Positions 53,754-64,000 of a stretch of DNA of 64,000 nucleotides are shown here, piece by piece (within the stretch, counting starts at the first letter, position 1; every line of letters starts with the position of its first letter). The position numbers and the translations under genes are program-made. Source of the DNA: Plasmodium coatneyi (taxonomy: Eukaryota > Apicomplexa > Aconoidasida > Haemosporida > Plasmodiidae); NCBI RefSeq assembly GCF_001680005.1, contig NC_033565.1, forward strand, positions 167,501 to 231,500, in the 5' to 3' direction. The notes beneath the pieces were generated by a model. That model had not been told where the DNA came from, searched no databases, and saw nothing but the letters and a program-made list of their open reading frames with translations.

Positions 53754-56700
53754 TCACGTCTTCTTCAACTTCGAAATAACGACAAGCGATGACAGATGCA
53801 GAACCAGGAAGATAATATAAACAAAGATGAAGACATTCCTTGCATCTTCAATGCTGTAATAGCTCAGTATAACTGCAAGGAGGTAAAGTGGAGGTCATAA
53901 TTAGGGTTGCCAAGGTGCAAAGGAAAGGGGTCGAATGTGAAAAAATGCAGGTACTTCCACACATGTAACGATGGCGAAGCGAGGATGTGCCAAAAACTTA
54001 CGATATTCAAAATAGTAGGAGGCGAAGGAACTGGCGTCCAAAATGCTGGAGTAGAAGGAGCACATCAAATTGTGAATGTTCTTTATGTACACCTGTCAAG
54101 GGGGAAAATAAAAACGCATCTAAAATGAAAATATCTACAGGGGGTTTTCAAGGGGAGCGTGCCGGAAGGAACATAATGGCAATATCGAAATGACACCCAT
54201 TTGTTCTAAACACACGCGCCGAAATGCACTCCCGCGTCTTCCCAGGTTTGAAGAAAACGGAGCAGTCAGCACCTTCGTGACTAGTATATAAATAGGCATA
54301 TAAAAGAACGTCTTGTGAAGCGACTTAAGTATGGTCTCCAGGAACTGCAAATGGATGGAAGAAGAGGAATATTACGTCACGTGCCACATCGAAATGGAAA
54401 AAGCGTCACGATCGTAGGATGGGACATCTCCACATGTAAGCCTTACCAGCAACCATATCTCGTTAAACCGGTTGTGCAAGGAGAAAAAGCGAAACGTCAT
54501 CAGGAATATGTTAATGAGGGAGCTGAGAAATATAGAGGAGGAGTAGGATTCCTCATTAAAGTAACTAATGTAAAGGTAGAGACCCATCAGATCCGTCACG
54601 TAATTCACAAAATTGAGATAGCAGTAGCCGTGTAAATCTAGTTTAATATTCTTAATTTTATAATTTAGAAATATCCTTTCAAATGTTGGAATAATTAACA
54701 ATAGGCAGATGTAAAAAATGTTGGAAAAGTTCAAATTGCTCAGTAGTAACTTGATCGGATAGCTAACGATGATGTTTCTCTTTTTCGCGCGCTTCACGCT
54801 GTTTACGCTGTTCAGGCTTCTTAAGCTGCTTAAGCTGTTCATGTTGTCCATGTTATATAGGTGTCCCCTGTACTGCCCACCGCTCTGCAATTTTTTTTTT
54901 TTTTTTTTACGTAAATATTCCATTTCCTGCTCAATTAGGGAATTATATTCTGCAATACCCCCATTTTGCACACTCGAATAGCAGCCATAATTATCAGAAA
55001 AATTAAATAATTTTTTAAGGTTCCCCCAAATGGGAATCTTAATTTTGTATTCTCTTTTGTTTCGAAAAAATGGGTCCACGTTCTTCTCATCACCTTTTGC
55101 ATCCTGCACAGTTAGCAGTGTGTAACTGTGGCTATACTTCACTTCATCCTTCTTAAAAATGTAGCTTTTTATTCTTGAGAGGAGTTTAAAAAGGTTTAAA
55201 AATTCTGTGACATACTTTAATTTTACAGAACAGGGATTCACGCACTTTTCTTCTTCCTTGGATGACCCCTTTGAGACAATATCGCCAGTGAGAAGTCTTT
55301 CTCCGTAGTAGTTATTTTTTGAAAAGTTAAAATAATTCCCATAGTATTTATCATTGTAAAGGTAGTTGCTAAATATTCCCCGGTTAAAATTGCTCCTATG
55401 ATTGGGTAAATCGTCACTGTTACTCACTTCTGATGGGTCCTCCTTGATAGCACATCCGGTTTGAGCTTCCCCGGATGGGACATTCCTAGTAGTATGTGCC
55501 CCGTTCTGTTTGCGTAATTCGCCCCCTTTGATGTCTATCTTAACAGAGTCGCCCTCCTCACAGGTAGCGGCCTTGCCAGTTGTTACTCCCGCCTTGTTCT
55601 CAAAATTAACACTGCCAAACGTTGCATCACTTTGGTAATTAAAAAAGTTGTCCTTATTTTTGAGGAAAATAAAAGAAAGGACAAAAATAGACAGTGTCTT
55701 AATAAACGTGTTTATAATCATAATATTCACATGCTCGTAAAGTATTACAAAAATGTGATAGACAAAATAAATAAAAATGGTTGACAGGCTTAATATCATT
55801 TTGCTGATAACCTGAATAACATAAATCGCGTTAATGCTGAATTCTTTTTTGTATATGTTTGTAAATTTACCACACAGGAAAAATATATTTTCTGAAATAA
55901 CATCGGTGACGCTTTCTAGCAGGGAATACAAAAAACATAAAAAAAATAAATTTTCCTTTTTCCTTACAAAGTTGTTCGAAATTAGTATTAAAATGCATGA
56001 GTTAAAGATCTGTATAATTATACAAGACAAAATGAGTATGTTCAATTTTAGGTGATAATACTCTGCGTTTATTTTGTTGTTTATCTGTTCCCTCACACTG
56101 TGCATATTGTCCTTCTTTCCGTAGTTAAAATTTTTAAATTTGTTGTAATAGTAGTAGTCGTTATTTTCTACCGAGCCCATGTGGTTATTTTCTCCTAATT
56201 CGTAGCTGTCCTTAAAGAGGTAGTCCATTTTTAGGCTACCTCGCAAGGTGCGGTAAGACTTCCTTATCTTCTTCGCTTCGTAATTTGGGGTATCTCCTCC
56301 GTCCCCCTGTGGATGGTACCCCTCTGGGTTGTACCCCTTTGTGTCGCCATTCGACGGATCCATCAGCACTTGCTCGCCCCTCTCTTGAGGGCCTTCCCCC
56401 TCCCCACTCTGTTGGTCCTTTTCAGCATCCTCCACATTTACATCACCAGAAGGATGATGCGTCTTCGAAATGGACACCACATTTTCGCTCAAATTTTCAA
56501 AACGAATTTCTTCGTAATTCCCACTCTCATTGTTATGCCCAATGGGGGTTGCCCCGTTCAGCGGGAAGTAATCTCCATTGCTATTCTGAAAATGATTTGG
56601 TGTTACTTCGTTTTGCGTATCTCCCATTTTATCTAACCTAAATTTGAGCAAATGAAGATCTTCCTCGTTTGCGCTTCCTACCAAGTTGTTCGGTGCACAG

Positions 56701-57809
56701 AAGGCGTTTACCTCCACAACGCTTGTGTCGTAGTGCACATGGTCGCTTATATGTTCGTCTTCTCCATTTGGGGCAATACGGTAGATGCTGGTCGTTCTAC
56801 TAACGCCCGTAGTTTCATCCGAAATATTCCTCCTCTGATTCAGACCACCCACACAATTATACCCCTTCTGCATGCTCATATAGATCTTGTTAAAAATGCC
56901 CTTATCCTTTTTGCGCGTAGCTCCTTGCTCCGTTGAGCTACCAGAAGAAAGGACCCCCGCCTCTGGATCATTTCTCTTTTTCTGTTTCCTTCTGAAGAAA
57001 ATATTCTTCCTATTCTTAAACAAATTATGAAATAGCTTATTACCCTGAGCATCCCGTTGGTCACCATTTTGGAGCTTGTTTTTTATAAAACTATTTCTAC
57101 AGGTAATAAATTTAATGCGTGGGTTCTTCTTCCTTGTGTCTTCCTTACAGGTAACCCTTTTTAAGGTGCTTTTTCTGAGTTTCTTTCTCTTAGTCCTTAA
57201 ATTTTGTTTCCTCTGCCACAGGGAAAAGGCCTTTTTTTTTCGTAGCATATATTTCCTGCATTGGTAGAGAGACATGTCAGATAGTCTCTTCGCACACACA
57301 TCATATGAGCTTTTCCTTCTTTTACTGATTCTGTGCACAAGTCCAACTTTGTCCTTTTTAAAAAAAAAACTTTCACCAATTTGTGCTGCCCCATTTTCAT
57401 ACGACACAGAGGAATAGTAAATTTTCCTGAAGTTGTTATTTATCCTGTTGAAGTAGTAGCGAATGTACACATAATATGCGATGTAGTCGAAGAAAAGTGT
57501 GTAGAAGCATTTTAAACAAACTGGCAAATACACAACAAGGAACAATTTGGTGTTTAAAAACTTGTCATCATTCTTATTGCTAAAATTGAAAAAGTGAGTG
57601 AAATAATAGAAGAAATTCTCCTCCTCCTTTTGCGATTCCGTATTTTCATATTTATTCAACAGAAAGGTAAAAAAATGCGATATGGTAATTTCTGCGTATG
57701 TATAAGTTATCCTTAAAAAAAATGTGTACAAAAAGAGGATGTGATAGATGTAGTAATTTTTAATGAAGTAATAATAATTCATAAACTTGAATAGCTTCTC
57801 CTTTAACAT
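53754..57809 (-). CDS. 1214-residue multispan membrane protein, four exons
   Basis: Exons 54447-57809, 54273-54344, 54002-54092 and 53754-53872 have matching phases and consensus donors (GTAAGG, GTGCTG, GTAAGT). The long frame opens at TTG (57836), so the start is the first ATG at 57809 (MLKEKLFKFMNYYYF). Hydrophobic segments group in three blocks. Two or three lie at the N-terminus, about four near residues 580-720 (LNILILSCIIIQIFNSCILI), and several at the C-terminus (from about 1030) ending in NVFIFVYIIFLVLHLSSLVV in the last exon. Between them are two long cytosolic-type loops: one basic (about 150-290), the other with Gly/Asp/Asn runs. I do not recognise the family. The arrangement suggests a transporter whose core is split by large loops (inference). 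The C-terminal exons restore membrane segments that the long frame alone would lose. Confidence 0.75.
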
Positions 57810-60453
57810 GGTTGCATCGGGTTGGTTCTCACGCAAATGTTTTTTTTCTTTTCTTTTAGGGAAAAGGGGGGTCTTCCCTTAATGTAATATGCACATGTGC
57901 GTAAACGTGGAAACGTCTGTTTGGACCCTCCTACACGGGTAATTCGCATCTCAAAAGGGAACGTTAAAATTTGTGAAAGGACCCGATGATACAACTCTTC
58001 TTAACGTGTTGGAAATATTCATAAATGGACTTCCAAAAAAATCATTCATCAAACGGGGAGAAAAAACTAAAAATGGTCATTCGCGAATAAACATTAATGA
58101 TGACCTTACTCAAAAAGGGAATAATAAAACAAGGACAAAAAAATTAATTAACACATGAAAAGACTTAATACCAAGTGACAAATTCACGGTGTAGACGGTC
58201 TACATATGGGATTGTCTGCACGTGGTTATATTTAAACGCACATGGAGTGTACGAAAAAAAGGGGAATAAATAAGAAGCAAACGAATGGCAATAATGACCT
58301 GAAACAACTGCTGTGATAATTCACCAAATACATTTCTCCCCAAATTGGGAAAACATGAATCGAATGAAATGGAAAAGACACGACGAAGGATTGTGCTGAT
58401 GCGCAATCATTACGTTGGGGGGAATAATAACGCGTCAAAGCGGAGCGCTACATTTTAAAAAAATTGAAAAAACACAAAAAAAAAAAAAAACTAATCAACT
58501 AATTCAACCATTTCGTGTTATAGAACTCGCCCAACTGTGAAGGCTGAAAAGTCACACAAAAGTAAGCACTATAGAAAACGCCAAAAATGAAAAACCACAG
58601 GAATACAAACTCGGTATGAATCAAAGTAGACGCTGAAACGGCACTAATAATGGGGCTAACGAGGAATGTACCACAACGTTGTTTTCGCGACAGTGCACAC
58701 ATTCTGAGACGAAAAAAATGCGAAAATCACATGACACAAGTTTAAACGTGAACAAGGCGAATTATGGACGTGTAAAAAATGTTCACTCCTACACGTGGCA
58801 TGCTTTCCAAATTTTGTGTATTTCCTTGTTCCCCCTTTTTTCCAACCACACTTAGTGCATGCATATACACAAATGGGATGCCACTTTAATGCTAACACCG
58901 TGCAAATGCTTCACTATCGTTTTTGCGAAGATTTTGCCAAATGTGTGTTATGTTCGTCTGCATCCGTATGCTCGAGTTTGCGCGAGTTTTCGGCGTTCGC
59001 TTTCTCATTACACTTTTCCTGTTCTGAAAAACGTTTTGCATAACATTCTTTTGTTATTTTTTTTTACTGCAAAAATGGCATAAAAAACGTTTTTGAATAG
59101 TTTTTTTTTTCCCCCCGTACATGTGTTGAAATGTTAGCGTCTTTTCCGCAACCTTCAATTTTAATTTAATTTTTTCAATTCATACGTCACGCGTGCTACG
59201 CCCTCTCCGCTGGCATCGAACTAAAGTCACACTTGCATTGTCCCGCATTTCCTTTTCCACACATACACAATGTGAATGCGTCATTGTTTAAATACACATG
59301 GCACATTATATGGGACATGTTTTTGATGCCCTTTCGTGGAGATTTTTCCACGAATATGATTGTATCCCTAATAATATCCCACCGCGCAAGGGTTTTCTTT
59401 TTTTTTTTACACATGCGCATTTCCCCCCCTTGCCATTTGTTTACTGTTCCGTTAAAAAATGTATTTTGAAAAATGACAAAAAAAAGAAAAAAAGATTAAA
59501 CTGCTTTTGTTTTCAAATAGGCGACATATGTGTTACGCTTAAGTGTTACTGCGCTATGCGTGTCACTCCAGAATAAATAAGTTTTCTCATAGGCACATCA
59601 CCTTATGTGTTTCTTTTTTTTTCCTCCACCATTTGCGGTTGCTATGCCTTTTTTTTTTTTTTTCACATATTTACGCTTCATTCAATTTATTATATCGAAG
59701 GGGAAAACTAAACAAATCAAACGTGCGAGCGTATGATTTTCACAAGAAATACACATTTCCACCCCTCATATATGTGCGTCACGTATATGGTAGTTTTTAC
59801 GTTATTGTTCTTTCCCTTTCATGCTTTCGCCACACGCCCATTTAACTTGGCCAAATCGTTTTATCAAAACAGTACATGCGCTTGTACACATATAAATTAA
59901 ATTTGCTTTCTTCTTTGTGTAACTGCATGATCATATATATATGTGTTTTTTTTTTCTAAACAAGAATGTATGACTTGCATATAGTTTTCCTCGAGTTGAA
60001 TTTGAAAGGATAACTCTACGCTACTGTTTTGGAAGTAGGGAGAATCTTTTTCGTCCCCAACACATGTAGCCACACATACACATGTGCATATTATATGTAT
60101 AGAAAATCCTTGATACAACCTTTTCCCCCGTCGGTGGTCAAAATAGAGTGACAATATAAACTCCGCGTGGACAATTTGCGTTTATACAAATGCATGACTT
60201 GTTATATTCTTAACCTTGTGACATTTTAAACTGAAGACACAAAAGGGGTAAGAGAAATATAACAACAGTGCAGTAGCCCTTTACAAGAATAATTACAATA
60301 ATACGAGTGATAGCAATCCTAAAGCAAGAAGAGACAGACGCATTTTCTTTTTTATGCTCTCCCCCGTTACTTCCAACTGTAACCAATCGTGCAAATGCTT
60401 ATGTAATGAAACTGCCGGAACAGGGGAAAAAAGAAAAAATAAAATAAGTCAAA
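57810..60453. other. 2.6 kb divergent intergenic region
   Basis: This lies between the multispan membrane-protein gene (-) and the translocator gene (+), the longest gene-free stretch after the rDNA spacer. It has poly-T and poly-A runs (near 58476-58490, 59101-59112, 59648-59663). Several 60-100 codon frames occur on both strands, but none has coding texture with supporting splice signals. No RNA gene was recognised. Confidence 0.5.
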
Positions 60454-62049
60454 ATGAATGTACTCATTAGAACGTTTATACTCACAGTTGTAATCAAGAC
60501 GCAACTTATTTTAGGAAGGAGTTTAAGCTACGATAAGCAGAGCTATGTCCCGAAGGTCTACACTAATTTGCACAGCGCGAGCCCCAATGAGTTTGTGAAA
60601 AAGGCGAATAGGACGTACAGAAATGTTAAGAACAAAAATTATTTTCCCGATTTTGCCAATTCCACCAACCATGCGAGCAGCACCCCCCTGTTCATTAACA
60701 ACTACAAACCGAAATATGGGAAGATAAACAGAGCGGGGACATCCAACTTCCACATCGCGGATGCCCACAAGTACAAAGTAAAAACCGATCAACATGTGAT
60801 GAACGCACTGAACAAAAAAATAAAGGAGGGAATATTTACCCTCTTTAATACTGCAAATAGAGACACCAGCATTAATATGAACGACTTTAAAAGTAATAAA
60901 ATTATAGATGACATTTCCTCCAGTGATAAATCGCAAAATATTGGGAAGGAAAATCAAAACCCATTCGGGAAAGAAGTCCTAGGAAATAACAACAATGTAG
61001 GTGCAGGGGCAAACCAAACAAAACCATGCACCTTTCTAAACAATGTGGTTGAGGGAGGAAAGACAGTGTCCTTGTTAGGCCTCTGGTATGTATGTAACAT
61101 CTTCTACAACATTGAAAATAAAAAGGCATTAAATTTGTTAAATTTGCCAATTACAATTGCAATAGCGCAAATTTATGTAGGGTTGCCAATCTTCCTTATC
61201 CCCTGGGTCCTCAAATTAAGGAACCAACCAGAACTATTCTACGATGAAGAGGAATTGAAGAAAATAAGCCTCAGTGATAGAAATGCACTAGTAAAAGCAT
61301 TACAAAAGTATGTACTCTTTTTAAAAAAATATAGTAGCATAATGAAGCAAAGTATATATCATGGATATGCCCACCTCTTATCCGTTATAGCCATGGGAGC
61401 TGGGGCAATCAGCTTTGTTCACATTGTTAAAGCGTCTTCCCCATTATTTGCAGCTTTCTTCTCCTATTTCTTAACGAATAACAGAATGTCTCTTTATACT
61501 TATTCTTCCCTAATTCCAATCGTATTTGGTGTATCCTTAGCGTCCATAAAGGAACTGTCATTTACCTACAAGGCGTTATATTCAACCCTGTCAGCCAACG
61601 TACTTTCAACCATGAGAGCTATAGAAGCAAAAATTATGATGGATAAAAATCTCGAAAAAATAGGAAAACATTTAACTCCTGAAAATATATTTGCTCTTTT
61701 AACTCTGTCCTCTGCAATTTTCTTAACCCCAGCTTTATACCTTGATGCACACAAATGGAAAGATGCCTACGCCTACTTAATGGATAACAAGGACGTTCTA
61801 AAAATACTGGGAAGACATGTGCTTATGTCCGGTGTGTGGTTCTACCTATACAATCAGTTATCCTTCATTTCGTTAAACAGATTAAATCATATTACTCACG
61901 CCGTGGCCAGCACAGTGAAGAGAGTTTTCTTAATATTAACTAGCTACTTCATATTTGGAACGAAATTTTCCTTCCTTGGTGGACTTGGCTCATCTATGGC
62001 TGTAGGTGGCACTTTCTTATACTCCCTCGTAAAGAAGAAATATGGCTAG
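60454..62049 (+). CDS. TPT: Apicoplast-type triose-phosphate/phosphate translocator
   Basis: A 531-residue single-exon protein of the TPT/nucleotide-sugar transporter family. The N-terminus has a signal peptide (about 1-21: MNVLIRTFILTVVIK..., ending near ILG). A basic, Asn/Lys/Tyr-rich transit-like region to about 190 follows, as in proteins routed through the ER to the apicoplast. The transporter core (about 195-525) has the plastid translocator landmarks: LLGLWYVCNIFYNI, SFVHIVKASSPLFAAFFSYF, and near the end HAVASTVKRVFLILTSYFIF with GGTFLYSLVKKKYG. Plastid translocators exchange triose-phosphate or phosphoenolpyruvate for phosphate. In Plasmodium there are an inner-membrane form with a leader and an outer-membrane form without. 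The leader here favours the inner form. It supplies carbon and energy to isoprenoid and fatty-acid synthesis. Confidence 0.9.
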   Translation: MNVLIRTFILTVVIKTQLILGRSLSYDKQSYVPKVYTNLHSASPNEFVKKANRTYRNVKNKNYFPDFANSTNHASSTPLFINNYKPKYGKINRAGTSNFHIADAHKYKVKTDQHVMNALNKKIKEGIFTLFNTANRDTSINMNDFKSNKIIDDISSSDKSQNIGKENQNPFGKEVLGNNNNVGAGANQTKPCTFLNNVVEGGKTVSLLGLWYVCNIFYNIENKKALNLLNLPITIAIAQIYVGLPIFLIPWVLKLRNQPELFYDEEELKKISLSDRNALVKALQKYVLFLKKYSSIMKQSIYHGYAHLLSVIAMGAGAISFVHIVKASSPLFAAFFSYFLTNNRMSLYTYSSLIPIVFGVSLASIKELSFTYKALYSTLSANVLSTMRAIEAKIMMDKNLEKIGKHLTPENIFALLTLSSAIFLTPALYLDAHKWKDAYAYLMDNKDVLKILGRHVLMSGVWFYLYNQLSFISLNRLNHITHAVASTVKRVFLILTSYFIFGTKFSFLGGLGSSMAVGGTFLYSLVKKKYG

Positions 62050-63382
62050 TTTTTTTTTTTTTTTTCCAAAATTGCAATAATGCAATGGAGTCGATTATAT
62101 CCTGAGCGGGTCATGCGTATAGTTACCAGAAAAGAGGGTTTCTCCCCCTCATTTATATATGTGTACGTACCCATGCCTATACCTCTTGTTTTTGTTCTTA
62201 AAAGAAAGTAAAATAGTACAAGTTGTTCGCACTCCACAGATGAATGTTAGCCACACATATTCGTATATGTAAGTTGCGCTTATATTTACACGTGGTGGAA
62301 GCGCGCTGCCATTCATGCCTGTCCACACTTGTGAATACTCCTTCATATATAAAATGTGCCCATTTAAGCACATTTTTTAAAACGCCTTTATGCCAAACCG
62401 GCATAAATAGTCATACGTACCATTTCTGTCGAATTTTTTCATTGTCCCAACCCTCCTATCTGCACACACGTATGTGCAGCTCACACGTCTGTGTTCCCCC
62501 CATGTGCATATCCTTCGCATGCATATATATACACATCATTCGAATTAACAGTTCGCAAATTGTTAGCTACCTTCCAATTAGTGCATTCCTTTCGCGCATA
62601 CAATAATTGTTATTCTTTTTATTACTTCACCAGTATCCGCTGTATATTTTGAAAAATATTGCACAATTTTTTTCGCAAAACAGGACTTTACAAACATGCG
62701 CGAAATCGCATAAGGTTAAATTGTTGTAAATCGCCACGGTGTTTTCAGCAAATCGGGTGCAGCGCCCCCCCTCTTCCTCATAATGTTCCTAACATTGTAG
62801 CACAACATCCACGCTTTGTGGTGATACCCTCGCGTCAACTAAAAATTTCACTAGGACAAATTTGAAAAATATTTAAAGCGTGAAGTTAAATAGGTGCCTC
62901 CACAAATTCGCACACCTTGGAACGGCGCTTTAACAAGAATATCACACATCATTAACACAAAAAAAAAAGAAAAAAGAAACAGTGAACACTCAAACAAGAA
63001 TTAACTTCTTTTTCAAATTGAAAAACAAACACGACGTAGGGCATATAACATATGGCATAATAAATTCCGCATCCCGCATGGCAACATGATTAAAATGAGG
63101 GAAGCTAGGAAATCAAAGAAAAAAAAAAAAATAATACCCTCGGGATGTGCACATTAAAAAAGTAAAAACATACCTCAGCATTATTTCATGTTAAAATAAC
63201 GGCGTGGACAAAACGGTGAACAAAAAATTCTCCACAACGGATTATGACGCTGCACTAGCAATCAATATGTAGTGGCTGCGCAGGGGCTGTCTCGCTCGAC
63301 TTCATTTCAATATGTTCCTTTTCATACCATTCTGCTTTGTAACCCGAGCACGCCATGCCCTTCCAGTTCCCCACTCTATGCA
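62050..63382. other. Convergent intergenic region
   Basis: About 1.3 kb of 3' flanks of the translocator (+) and the SNARE gene (-). It has short A and T runs (near 62050-62064 and 63118-63131). No supported gene or RNA. Confidence 0.6.
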
Positions 63383-64000
63383 CTAGAGAATAATTATGAA
63401 AAGCACGAGCGACGTGGTCAACACGGCAATAATTACATACAAAAAATAATTACTGGTATTATTTGTGACTCTTTCGAAAATGTTTCTGTTCCTGCTAAGC
63501 AAATTGTTAGTCTCATCGACATCCCTGTCTATGTCATCCAGCAGTTCATTATGCACACGCAATTCGTTGTTTATATTGTAGCTGATATTTTTTAAGTTGT
63601 GTGTAGTGCCTTCCAAAAAACTCAGCTGCTCATCTTGCAACTTCATCAAATTCTGCTGCTTCAGGAGTAACTCCTCTTTGTTTAAATCGTTCAAGTAGGA
63701 GCCATTTTCGTTGTCTAGGTCGTTTAAAAATTCCATGTTTATGTTGAACGCGGCATCCTAAAAGGGGGGAAAGAACAACACATGCGTGGAAACATATATT
63801 ATGCTGATATACATGCGTATGAATATACACAAACGGGCGACATTCCAAAAAGTACCTCCTCATTAGTCGAAGCGAAATCCTCATACAAATTCATTATGTC
63901 CCTTTTCGTTTTTTCCAGGGCGCTCATTTTGTCCTTATACTTGGATTCGTTCTTGCTGTACAGTTTGTCATTTTTTATATAATCATTATCTAGCTGGTGC
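63383..64000 (-). CDS. Qc-type SNARE, partial at window edge
   Basis: Two exons are visible, 63856-64000 (continuing past the right edge) and 63383-63757, joined in phase 0 (donor GAG|GTACTT, acceptor CTTTTAG). The visible 172 residues comprise helical N-terminal sequence (KYKDKMSALEKTKRDIMNLY), a SNARE motif (from about LLLKQQNLMKLQDEQLSFLE to LLSRNRNIFERV) and a C-terminal tail anchor (NYFLYVIIAVLTTSLVLFII) ending at the stop. The order and the NELRVHNELLDDID core align with syntaxin-8/syntaxin-6-type Qc SNAREs (NELDEQNEIIDDL). The zero-layer position, normally Gln, is His here (codon at 63551-63553). Qc SNAREs act in post-Golgi and endosomal fusion. The gene starts outside the window. Confidence 0.85.

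Noticed and set aside
57973..58158. Plus-strand frame of 61 codons starting KGPDDTTLLNVLEIF
   Set aside because: It opens on GTG with no ATG and no supporting splice signal. The composition is mildly coding-like, but nothing links it to a gene.
58499..58702. Minus-strand 67-codon frame with a hydrophobic centre (FVFLWFFIFGVFYSAYF)
   Set aside because: Poly-T-rich antisense sequence often gives Phe-rich pseudo-helices. No conserved motif, no upstream exon, and no context.
1..64000. Mobile elements, CRISPR arrays, integrated viral genes, toxin or defence systems
   Set aside because: No transposase, reverse transcriptase, integrase, repeat-spacer array or horizontally acquired block was recognised. 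The window reads as ordinary Plasmodium chromosome.

Overview
The window is nuclear DNA of a Plasmodium species. The rDNA has Plasmodium-type sequence, most genes have few or no introns, and the exons carry Lys/Asn/Glu-rich low-complexity insertions. Several genes are Plasmodium- or Apicomplexa-specific: a CPW-WPC protein, a formin with N-terminal TPRs, and a plastid-type triose-phosphate translocator with a bipartite leader. Coding DNA is clearly less A+T-rich than I would expect for P. falciparum, which points to the vivax/cynomolgi/knowlesi (simian) clade. I cannot name the species. From memory, the order SNARE, triose-phosphate translocator, formin 1, rDNA resembles the right end of P. falciparum chromosome 5; this is recollection, not a search.

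Layout. 1-3860: an rDNA unit on the minus strand (18S, ITS1, 5.8S, ITS2 and the 5' part of 28S, which runs off the left edge). 3861-7911: a 4 kb spacer without a supported gene. 7912-15983: TFIP11/Ntr1-like G-patch protein (+), a two-exon unknown protein (-), mitochondrial ribosomal protein bS16m (+). 15984-26778: a 2411-residue TBC-domain protein (+), a SURF1-like cytochrome oxidase assembly factor (-) and a 54-codon reading frame just upstream of it (-). 27832-35454: formin 1 (+). 35992-39060: a nine-exon CPW-WPC protein (-) and a three-exon DPM3 (+). Both are made of exons too short to appear as long open frames. 39185-48224: an OB-fold plus methyltransferase protein (-), XAP5/FAM50 (+) and a Cys-rich multispan membrane protein (-). 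49046-57809: a helical-repeat, probably mitochondrial protein (+) and a 1214-residue multispan membrane protein (-). 60454-64000: the apicoplast-type triose-phosphate translocator (+) and a Qc-type SNARE (-) cut by the right edge.

The genes do not form a pathway; this is an ordinary eukaryotic housekeeping segment. Several touch the mitochondrion (bS16m, SURF1, the helical-repeat protein), the secretory/GPI route (DPM3, CPW-WPC, SNARE, TBC GAP) or mRNA splicing (TFIP11, XAP5). I found no mobile element, CRISPR array, virus, tRNA or horizontally acquired island. Splice models were built by hand from GT/AG sites with reading-phase checks. Several frames open on GTG or TTG in the raw sequence, and there I moved the start to the first in-frame ATG.
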